Positions 54,600-64,000 of a stretch of 64,000 nucleotides of DNA are shown one piece after another (position 1 is the stretch's first letter; every line of letters starts with the position of its first letter). The translations under genes and the position numbers were made by a program. The notes beneath the pieces were generated by a model. The model ran no database searches, was not told where the DNA came from, and worked only from the letters and a program-made list of their open reading frames with translations. The stretch covers positions 1 to 64,000 of the forward strand of contig CM038912.1 in the NCBI GenBank assembly GCA_021904315.1, given 5' to 3'. The stretch comes from Sphagnum magellanicum (lineage: Eukaryota > Streptophyta > Sphagnopsida > Sphagnales > Sphagnaceae).

Positions 54600-56560
54600 A
54601 CTATCCACACCTGATACCATGGGTTGTTCCACAACAACATCCCCCGCCACAAGTTGCCCCACATCAACACCCTCACACACCTCGGCACTTGTAGCAACAA
54701 CATTCTCACATTCACACAATGTGGCTGCTAGTCGAAATACACGAGTTAAGTCAACTCTTAACACCATCAAATCATTAGCTGAAAATGTTGGGGATCCTAA
54801 CACTGAAGTCACCATCCGTGACATTACACTCGATGATACGTCCGTGTCCACTACACGTGATGTCGATGTTGTTGGCCCCACTATTGGTTCAATAGGTGAT
54901 GTAGGAACCATGGAAGGAGTCCTAACCACTTTAGACAACAAAAATGATTAGGGAAGCCTAGCTTGTCTACCAACTTCACCCCTTTGTGGATCTAACTCCA
55001 TAGTTGTCCCACGTGGCTCCGAGGCTCGAGTGATGCCTCTCGTCACTACAACGGATGCTTCAATTTGTGTTACACTAGCCATATAAAAGAGATCATCTCC
55101 CCCATAAGATGTGGGAGCCTTGCCTTTTAAATGTGACCGATGCTGGAAACTTGTCATGGTAGCAAGCCTTTGCTCTTACTATTCAATCCTAGCAGCCATA
55201 GTTGCCTTTGTTATAGGGGGAGGAGTTATCACGGGAGGTGCCCTAACCATTGGTGTACCTCTACCACCCCCACCACCTCTACCACCACGACCTCTTTGAG
55301 TTGGTCCACCATGACCTCCACCACGACCTAATCTCAATTATGGGTAAAGGTCAAAACAATGTTCACGAAGGTGGCCGACCCGGCCATAATTATCACATTG
55401 AACTTGTGCCGACTGAGATCCATCAGCCAAAATCCATCCACCACTCTCTTGTGGACAATCCCTCTGAATATGAGCACCACCACATGTCCAACAAAATTGT
55501 CTTTGCTGTTGATTAGCGAATGAAGGCAACGGTCTTTGTGCACCTGTCCTTCCAAAACCTGACTGAGGTCGTACCTGACCTCCATGACTCCCACCTCCAC
55601 CAGTACGAAGTTGTGAGGTGGACTATTGTCCATGAGAAATAGTAAATATATCCCTAGTGAATCTAGATGTCACCACCCTCTCCTCCACCATGTTAAGCTC
55701 TATCTTCTCAAACAAAGCAAACACATGGGCCAATGTGGGAGAATCATCACTCATGAAAGTCACATCGTGTGCTCTTTGTCACAACTCCTTGTCTAGAATC
55801 CCATACCAAAATTGGACTGCTTGAGCCTTCGTCACCCCCTAGGTAACTACAATCAACCGTCACATACGAGTGTATGCTTCACGAAGACCCTCGTTAGTCT
55901 TCCGCTCAAATTCTTGAAGACTCCTTAACTTCTCTGTCTTCACCCCCTGGTAGTTTTTCTTCAGCCTCAAAAAGAACTCCGTGATAGGGTTAAACAAAGC
56001 TAGGGGAACAACCTATGTGCTCGTACTAGGAGTAGACAGTGTAGTAATACCACCAATAACAACACCACCGTGAGTAATAGATACATAGGATGGAGACCAA
56101 TGTTGCCTCCACTCCTCAATCTTAGTAGCATGATCTCTCAGAAACTCATGATAATCATCCATTGGAAGACCCTCCAAGTGCTGAAACAATCCTTTCCATG
56201 CCAAGAAGGGTGAGAACAATCTAGCATTACGTAACATCTGTATATCACACCAGGAATCAAACTCCTGAATGAAGTTCTCCAACTCGATGGTGCCCACTGC
56301 ACCTGGGTAACATCGGAGGCCCTTCATGGCCCCAAAACCCCCGTCTATATCCCAAATCAATGGGGCCACAATACTAGACGATAATATGGAAGACTTATTA
56401 TTCACGATAACCTCGTCCTCCTCAATAACCGATGATGTGGGTGAAGGTAATTGATACTTCAACCCACTACGTGTAACTCCACCATCTCCACCATGGTCCC
56501 CCACAAGACCACCAAACTGTTCCGTGATGACCTAATCACCAAACCTAGTACCCAAATTGA
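54600..56560 (-). pseudogene. Gag of the methyltransferase-bearing element
   Basis: One minus frame carries an acidic N-terminal part, MDDYHEFLRDHATKIEEWRQ, then a Retrotrans_gag-like helix bundle: FFLRLKKNYQGVKTEKLRSL, EFERKTNEGLREAYTRM, VQFWYGILDKEL. Next come zinc knuckles CWTCGGAHIQRDC (one residue short of CCHC spacing) and CDNYGRVGHLREHC, whose second Cys has become Tyr. A Gly/Arg-rich stretch (RLGRGGGHGG) and a Ser/Thr/Val-rich linker follow. At least eight stops interrupt it, without frame change. Ty3/gypsy Gag packages the RNA; this one is dead. Confidence 0.8.
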
Positions 56561-56639
56561 ATCACCATTAAGTATTGTCGACCTCGTGCTCGATTTGCTA
56601 CCAAAAATGAATACTCAACTCAACCACCTAGCTGAGTAG

Positions 56640-59600
56640 TAGCTCAACTCGTCCAACCAGCCCACCACCACAAGTCGTAAAATGTGGTCCCCACTAGCCA
56701 AAAGCTAGTGGGTCCCTAATTTCCAGCGAAGTCCCTAATTTGCCATAGCCAAAAGTTGCGAAATTGGGCTGCGAGCACTCAAACAACCATATCTCCACTG
56801 TTCCTGCACCAAATGCCAATCTACTTCAACTAAAATGTAGAGGACAATTAGATCTTCCTTTCCTCAAAAACTCAACTGAAAAAAAGGTTTGTGTGCCGAG
56901 ATATGACCTACGAAAGACCACTAAAAAAAAAACTTAGGCACAAATCTACACAAATTTGAGATCTTTCGAAGGTCAATACTCCCAATTGGCTTACCAAAAA
57001 AATCCCAAACAATTCCTAAATGCAATTCAGCCCTCCAGCAACAACTTCACAAAATTGCAACACCTGATCTTCCTTAATTATTTAGCTAAAAATCCGACAG
57101 CGCTTCCGCACTAGGTGTGCACAAACCAGGAAAAAACCATCATCACAAAAACAAACATAACGCATAATCCGCTCAATGAAAGCACAATTTGTCTTTGCCA
57201 GATTGTAGATTCGCCCTTTAGCTACAGTCCTACCAATTTTCAGCAACTTTCTTCAAGGAAATTTCCACTTATCTGAGAAATTAACGTCGCTGGTAAAATT
57301 GTCGCTAAAAACTGTCAAACCCTAAACTAGCAATTTCAAATGATCATAACTTTTGATCCGCTCAATGAAATCCAACATTCTTTGGTGCATTGGAAAGCTC
57401 TCACCAAGGCGCTCCTTTTGACACCACCCACTCCCAATTCAGCCACACAACCAAAGAGTGAGATCACAAAATTCCCACGGTTTAATTACTCCCAAAAAAA
57501 AATAGAGTTCTTTGAGTGAAAATGGCACGAGAAAGATCTACTATCATAAAACTCATGATGCAAACACATACAGTCAAGCCAAGCCCACTCCACTTAAAGA
57601 ATTTAGGCCCATGCTAACGAGACACCATAATTCGAAGCTCCACTAACTCCAACTATTCCCAACGCTCTAAGTTCAATTCAAAAAACTATGTTCTTTGAGC
57701 CCTCTTTCACACTTTATACTCCCACTCACAACATGAGGGTGGGTCCTACCAAAAGAGCCACTCTCTTCTAACCCCAAACCTAGAAACCCTAAGTAGGCAC
57801 TATTCGCTACTATAACACACTATAGGTTATAACTAACACACATATGGTCATGTCACATATCCCAAAATTTTCCTTTACATTTTGGGAGATGCCATGGTTA
57901 TTTTATCTTGTTCTTGTGCCTAACTATTGTTCAACCTGTACCATGTATCCTTACATGATGATAAAGGCATTTTGCTTGGCTCTTTGTACACATCGTTATT
58001 GTTGGTAATAAGGCTAGCAAGAACGTTGCAAAGCCCAAAAGAAAATGGTGGACCATGTTCAATCCCGTGAATTTTCATAGAGGTTTGTGCTTCATGAGGA
58101 TATTTTGACCATAAATCGAAAGCCATTTTTCATTACAATAAAGCTCTTGAGCATTCCTTTACAAAAAGATGGTTGTGGCTAGATGCATGGTGATTTATCT
58201 TTTTGCCAAACATTATTTTTGGCCTAATCATGTGCGTCAAGGCTTAGGAAGCAAGGTGCACAACATGGATACATGGATGATGAACTTTGTAAGTAGCTCA
58301 ACTAGTCAACTTGTCAATGTTGATGACCAATTTTAGATTTTGTTTTGAAGTAAACATTTATTCAAAACCCCTTATGCTACCACCACAACAATTGGCTCTT
58401 TCGTTATAGTTGGCACCATCGCCATCCATTTTCGATATCTAACCGTGGCCTCCACAAAAGGCATTATTAGGAAAAAAAATTAATACATAATGTTAGGCAA
58501 AGGAATTATTGGTAGTCTATAAGGAAATAATAAGTCAAACATTATAATTTAGCTGACAAAGAACTATGTCCATTACATAACCAATATATTGGTAAAAAGA
58601 CTAACCAAAAGTGTTTGTTAAAAATATACCTAGTGAAAGTGCTTATCAAAATTACAAGCTAGCATGACAAATCGACAATGTTGACAAACTAACAACTTGG
58701 ACAAACCAATAATCTTGACTAATCGACAACCTAAATGATAAAGACAAACCTGCAACAAACCGACAATTTGGACAAACTGACGAGACCTCCCGGCAGTTTC
58801 ACAATTTTGGCATTTTTAGATGTCAAAATCAATTCTGATTGAAACTTTTGATATGGTGTTGGAAAGCTCTTTCCTAGGGCTATAAAATGAAGCCTTGAAA
58901 CGTCCAAATTGGAAATGTTTGGGGAAAGTCCGAAGTCTTTAAAATTTTCAACCTCCTAATAGTCAAGTTCTAAAGGATAACCAACATTTGACAATTTGTT
59001 AAGTCTGATAATTCGAGTGTGATTTACATCTTCTTTTTCTAGGTCACAACAATTTAGGGTCACAATACACAAGATATCTTGGAAGTAAAATCCTAATATT
59101 TGAATGATTCGAACATGGTGGTAATAAGATACTCACCCCCTTGGACGATAAAACACATTGATTACTAAGTCGGATTTGTGCATGACAATTTGTTCAATCG
59201 GTATTATATTTTAGGGCTCACATTAAATCCACAATACCATGAATCCAGTGCATTTACTTTTTGATTGGGTTGGAACATAAATTTGTAATTCTCATTTTGA
59301 AAGCTTAAACCTTTGTTGGACAACTCTTCGTTTTCATCCGAAACCTTCAATTGTGGGTTTCAAAACTATGCTGAAATGGTCAGAATTCAAGTCGCAATCA
59401 TGAGTGGAATTCATAGTGTATGCTTAGATTCAATCCATTATCACATTGTTAGTGGAAATGCAAATAACTAATAAAAATCCCTTGTCCTCACAACATTCTC
59501 ATTCGACAACAACCCTCACATTGATCATGTTGATCAAAAGTTTCGACAAGTTTTTATAGGGACAAAACACATAACTTTGGATAGAAAATTGAATTTTCGG

Positions 59601-59980
59601 ATAGAATGTACATTTTGTCGTTTGCATATTTTGTTGTTTATGTTGTTGTTGACCACTAGAAACCAAGATATGTATCATGAATAGTAAAAGTGGCTAAAGT
59701 CCATTTGAATAACTTTCAATTGGCTTAAATGCAATTGACCAACCTTTCACTAGGAAATAGATGTCTAGCCTTTATTGTGTGTATGCATTTGGACAATCAT
59801 CAATTGTTTCATGTGAACTAGAATCATCAACTGGGTTGGGGGTTGAAGAATGTAAAAGTCTTTTGTTGGTTTTCAAAATGATAAACAATGTCACGATTTC
59901 CTAAAAAAACTACAAGGTTCACACATGATAAATTAATCTATGGAAAAATAATTGTTTGAATGTTTTGAAATCAATTACAA
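56640..59980. other. No gene recognised; possible element leader, then AT-rich DNA
   Basis: 56640-57800 is CA-rich on the plus strand and has no stable open frame; by position it could be 5' leader or LTR of the minus-strand retroelement. 57800-59980 is AT-rich with no recognisable coding. Confidence 0.35.
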
Positions 59981-59984
59981 CAAT

Positions 59985-60560
59985 TTAATGAATGTTGATC
60001 ATTTGCATGCCAAAGAGTGTTTTCTTTCCTAATTTGTAACATTCCATGAAAATGAAAAAATATGGCAACACACATTGTTCCATTATTAGATGACAAAAGG
60101 TTTGGTGCACGGACATGTTGGAGATGATCTTGAAGAAGATGTGTATTATGTCATGGGGTTGTTGATAGGCCAATCATCGATTGAATTGAACAATTCAAGA
60201 CATTGTAAAATTCATGATGTCATGATAGATTTGGCATTTTACATATTACAACACAATGTGTTTGTGCAAAAGCAACTTGTTAATTACAAGCCAAGTCAAG
60301 GTTTGGAAGATTATTAAACAAGAATGGATGAAAAAATATGGAAAGTGTATTGGAGCTTAAAGATCATCGTTGATGGATCACATGAATTCAAATGTGTTCC
60401 CAACCAAATTGTGTACACCCAATTTGCAAATGTTATTCCTTTGTGAGTTGGATTTGAAGGAAATGTCAAAACGATTTGAAAGGTACCCCAAATCTCAAGG
60501 TTCTAGACTTGAATGATAACAAGTATTTGCAAATTTTCACCTTAACAAATTTGGACTTTG
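59985..60560 (+). pseudogene. NLR disease-resistance gene relic (winged helix, MHD, LRR)
   Basis: Plus-strand pieces read KECFLS*FVTFHENEKIW, then TKGLVHGHVGDDLEEDVYYV, then CKIHDVMIDLAFYI, the ARC2 winged helix and the MHD-type motif (IHD) of a plant NB-ARC protein. In other frames follow an LRR start, CTPNLQMLFLCELDLKEMSK, and NLKVLDLNDNKYLQIF. Stops (including one where the family has Trp before the EGL motif) and frameshifts show decay. No P-loop is found upstream. NLRs are intracellular immune receptors; this fragment is not functional. Confidence 0.75.
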
Positions 60561-63500
60561 CATTACTATGCATTATTAGTGACAATTGACTAAGTTTATT
60601 TTTCTTATGTTTTTGTATGGTTTCCAATAATTCATCATTATTTATGTCAATTTCAAACTTAATTTGAATTAATATGAATATCATGGACATGAAAAAACAC
60701 ACATTAATTTTCCTATTCATATCCATGTTGGTGGGTAGGGAAAAATAGTTATAAGGGTGGAATTAGTTAGGCTTGGAAATGATGTAGTTGTCTTTAAAAT
60801 TGCATTTGGAAATGTCCAAGGACAACCATATGATAGGAATTGTTTCTAGAATTGTTTAAAGATGACCATATGATATATTCCAAAATATCACCCATATATT
60901 GATGCCTTGAAAATTTTCATCACTAGAATTAGAAAATAATTTTACAATTGATGTAAAAAAAAAAAAGATGAATGTGGAGTTTAATAAGCAATCATCCACA
61001 ATTGAAAACTTTTCCACCTTAACACCACCACCTCCTTTTAACATTTGGTGTATTATACATACACATTTTTATGAATAATTGACACATTGATTATTGTAGG
61101 ATTCATAATTGTTGTTAAACACCTTTTTCCAAAGAATGTTCATTTTGACAAATGCATCCCTTTTCTTTAATGGCAAATATGAAAGTGCATATCAATTGTG
61201 TTAAAAACAATGAATTTTCGTTGACTACTAGTTATGTAGTCCAAATTAGTGAATAAACAATTATAAATGTATATGTAGTCATAGATTTAGCTAGTCCTAT
61301 TTAGTTAAGGCTTGCTTAAGGCTATTAGCGAGGCCTAGTTAAGCCTCCCTACACCCATATAAAACTTACCTTGGGTCTAACTATGCTTACATAAAGGTTA
61401 CCTAGATTTATTTAGGACCCACCTAGTGTGTACCTAGGGCATACATAGGGCTATGCTTCTTGATGCAACTTGAATTGCATCAAATTACCAATTAGGGGAA
61501 TTGATTTTCCACGTTTCCAATACAACCTAACTTGAGTATTGATAAGACTAAAAGAACTAAATATTTGAAGTGTCGATAGGGTTGAAGAATTATGAACAAG
61601 CAAACTGTCAACATGGTGAAGGAATTGTCAATGACATTTAACAAGACAAAGAATGTTAAATGATTGATAACAAACATATGGTTAAGGTTTTGTTAGGGTG
61701 TTAATAGTAACCTATTTACATCAACCATAATGTTGACATGGTAAAAGGACTAGGGGGTGACATGTGCTAAATGGGGGTAGCTTCTTCAAGCACTTGAATG
61801 TAATTCAAGCATTTGAATGGAGTTTCTCCACTTTTGAGCATTTTGTGAAGTTGACTTTTGGAGGTAAAAAGGGGAGCAAGGGTTGTGGAGATGACGATGG
61901 AACACTTTTAGAGGCAAAAGGGGAGGTGTGATGGGAGACTGCTCACGCTCCTTGAGGTGGCAACTTTATTCTTATTTTAAACTAGGAAAATGGAAACAAA
62001 GAGAAAAGGAGTAGAAACTTACAACTTTTCAAGGTGTAGTTTTGAGTAGAGCAACGGGAAAGTAGGAGAAAATCTCCATGTGCATATGTAGATAAAGTTT
62101 TTTGAGTTTTTCTACTTAAATTTTTGTTATGATGAAAGAGGAAAAGGGAGATGGAGGGAGAGGAAAACTTTTTATTTTGAGTTGTAGATATTGCATAAGG
62201 TTTGGAAGTTCTTAAAGGATTTAAACTTTGAACTTCCTTGTAATTTGACGTTTCCTTAGTTGAAGGAAGCTATGAGGAGAAGAAATCATGTTTTAATATT
62301 TGTAAATCTTGAAATTAGGGTTTTTGGAGTTCTCAACAAGTTAAACAAAATCATGTACTTGTAAGTTGTGGTTGAAGTAAAGATATTGAGAAGGAGGTTG
62401 TGGGTATGTGGAATAAATAGGAATTATGCCATGGTTGTGGTTTTGGTGGAATTTGATTCATGTTTTGTCTTTTTACATAGGCTTTTCTTTCTTTTTTTGA
62501 TATGTTTGGCGAAAAAGTTGAGGATTTTTAATCCTATCAGGCATAAACATATATGAAATAAGAAACAATAATCTAAAGATTCATATTGATAGTGTCTTGG
62601 CATCTAATCCAAAAGGGTTAGGTTATAAAACAAACCCTAAAAATCAAGCAAGTGCTAAATCCTTGATAAACACCCATTAGTGCAAAGTATGGATCATTTT
62701 CAAGATTTATAATCCATCATCACCTATGCCCCAAGGTTGGAAGTAGCAGAAGGTGGAGTTGGTTAATAGAAAGCAAATATTGTGGGAAGTTAGTAGTTGA
62801 CAATGAAAATAGCTAATACAAGGTCCTTGGATCCTCATCCCCTTTGTTTGATAAACAGTGCTACTTTGCTGTGGGGTGGATATGGCTCTCTAGATGTACA
62901 TTCAGGTGATTAGGTACCCTTCCACTGCTTAACACAAAGAATGAATGGACTTGGTCAGCTACGAATGTTGCAAGTCTTAGATTATAGCATGCACTTAGAA
63001 GCTCCATTTGTGAAATGATCTACTAGACACACCAGACACTATGGCAGGATTTCTTGTAACAATCCAATGATTTTTTTTTTCCAAGTGCCTTAAAGGCTTG
63101 GGTTTCCATGACATTTTGTGAAGTTTCATAACTGAAGTTCAAGGGTTTACTACAGAATAGGATAGGAGCAATGATTCAGCAGCTACCCAAAATGGGCTCA
63201 AAATGTGAGGAAATGTATCTGTATAAACCCAATATTTCGTGAGCAACAAAAAGGGAGAAACTTAGATTACTGTCAGTCAACTCGGATGGCTATAGGAACC
63301 AAATGAGTTCTTTTCCGATTCATAATATACTTTGAAACACAACTTTCAACACTTTCCATTCTTAATAGGAATCTGCAAGTGGGAATGTTGTTTGCAGTTG
63401 CAAGTAGGATGAATGAGTAGCTAAAGAATTTGCTTGATGACACCATGATGATGCATCCTTGTGGAGTTTTTTTAAAGTATTGATTGTGCCCAAATACTGT

Positions 63501-64000
63501 TTTTCAGAAGACAATTTGATCTCATCTGGGGCTCAAGGTATGTAGTCAAACAAAACTGGGAGTTTGGGTCAATTTTATAGGACATATTATATAGTGTAGG
63601 TATTTCATAATGAATTAATATTTTCCTCCATTGAGCCATCTCTCAAACATACACAGTTCCAGAAAATTTGATTTTTCTTTGTGAATACTAGATCATAAAG
63701 AAGCATATCTTACTGAACCAAACCAATAATGATTTATATTTCTTACATGCCAGCATTTCATACACAGGCAGTAAAATCATAAATCCTTAACAAAGTATGC
63801 CAGTCTTCCATGCTCTATTAAAATTCATAGTTGCAGTTTGCAACACCATGTTCTGGTATAAGGTATGATTTGTAGCACTACTGGGAAATACATCATTCTA
63901 GGTAACACAGATTCCTTAGACACACATAATCATGAAATTAGCTTACATTGTCAACTGCCATGTTATGTTGCAAACCCACTTTTGAAAGATGGGCTCTTTC
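60561..64000. other. Intergenic DNA, no gene recognised
   Basis: AT-rich to about 62650, with a CCTAG/TAAGG-word patch at 61290-61450. From about 62700 to the end composition is more balanced and intron- or flank-like; no exon was identified. Confidence 0.35.

Larger units (their letters stand above)
52740..56570 (-). mobile_element. Decayed LTR-type retroelement with a DNMT3-like methyltransferase
   Basis: Minus strand, 5' to 3': gag (from about 56560), two zinc-knuckle motifs (about 55400-55480), a linker, a retropepsin-like segment (LLDSSAQPLMLG, about 54440), and a C-5 cytosine methyltransferase domain (about 53710-52860). The layout is that of a Ty3/gypsy-type gag-pol with a captured enzyme. 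No RT, RNase H or integrase is recognised downstream, so the 3' part is missing or lost. LTRs were not identified; 56640-57900 may hold leader or LTR sequence. About 14 stops but only one frame change are present over 3.8 kb. Confidence 0.8.

Noticed and set aside
53675-54951. Plus-strand frames in the methyltransferase element
   Set aside because: Their translations are shadows; the gag, protease and methyltransferase motifs are all on the minus strand.
1-64000. CRISPR arrays, bacterial operons, riboswitches, rRNA genes
   Set aside because: No such structures were seen; repeats here are satellites, microsatellites, telomere DNA and transposon parts of a plant nuclear genome.

Overview
The window is nuclear DNA from a land plant. 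It opens with telomere-type DNA in the orientation expected of a left chromosome end (C-rich strand 5' to 3'). It holds intron-bearing plant genes (APC13 and an ABA/WDS-domain protein), LRR, NLR and AAA+ gene relics, decayed mitochondrial and plastid inserts, and several retroelement classes. The mix of an N-terminal GIY-YIG Penelope-like element, a Crinkler-type nuclease-kinase gene and a retroelement carrying a DNMT3-like methyltransferase would fit a seedless plant or a gymnosperm better than a small-genome angiosperm. That is inference; the species cannot be read from the sequence.

Layout. 1-1650: CCCGAAA-variant and canonical CCCTAAA arrays interleaved with subtelomeric repeats. 2544-8642: a complete Ty1/copia insertion with 313-bp LTRs, a 5-bp target duplication and a broken gag-pol. 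9.1-11.5 kb: T- and CT-rich tandem repeats. 13.26-13.83 kb: 5' end of an LRR receptor gene that lost its start codon and is cut off by a Penelope-like element (PLE, minus strand, 13.83-16.16 kb). 16.2-17.05 kb: a coiled-coil ORF and an orphan AAA+ exon. 17.9-24 kb: a 159-bp hairpin, an AT-rich tract with degenerate tandem repeats, and unassigned exon-like stretches. 24.04-25.16 kb: a two-exon ABA/WDS (ASR-type) gene. 28.54-29.58 kb: a three-exon APC13 gene on the minus strand with telo-boxes upstream. 29.8-30.6 kb: a nested foldback. 30.6-43.3 kb: AT-rich repeat DNA with organelle-derived rps3/rpl16 relics and satellite-like arrays. 44.62-46.23 kb: an intact Crinkler-type REase-kinase gene, followed by a second PLE copy and a decayed paralogue of the gene. 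52.74-56.6 kb (minus): a decayed LTR-type retroelement with gag, zinc knuckles, a protease-like segment and a DNMT3-type cytosine methyltransferase domain. 60.0-60.56 kb: an NLR relic. The rest is AT-rich sequence without recognisable genes.

Only three genes look intact: APC13 (cell-cycle ubiquitin ligase subunit), the ABA/WDS protein (likely stress-related) and the Crinkler-type gene. The rest is a subtelomeric graveyard. Reading-frame breaks are abundant, and in the methyltransferase-bearing element almost all are stop codons with only one frame change, which suggests decay by C-to-T change.
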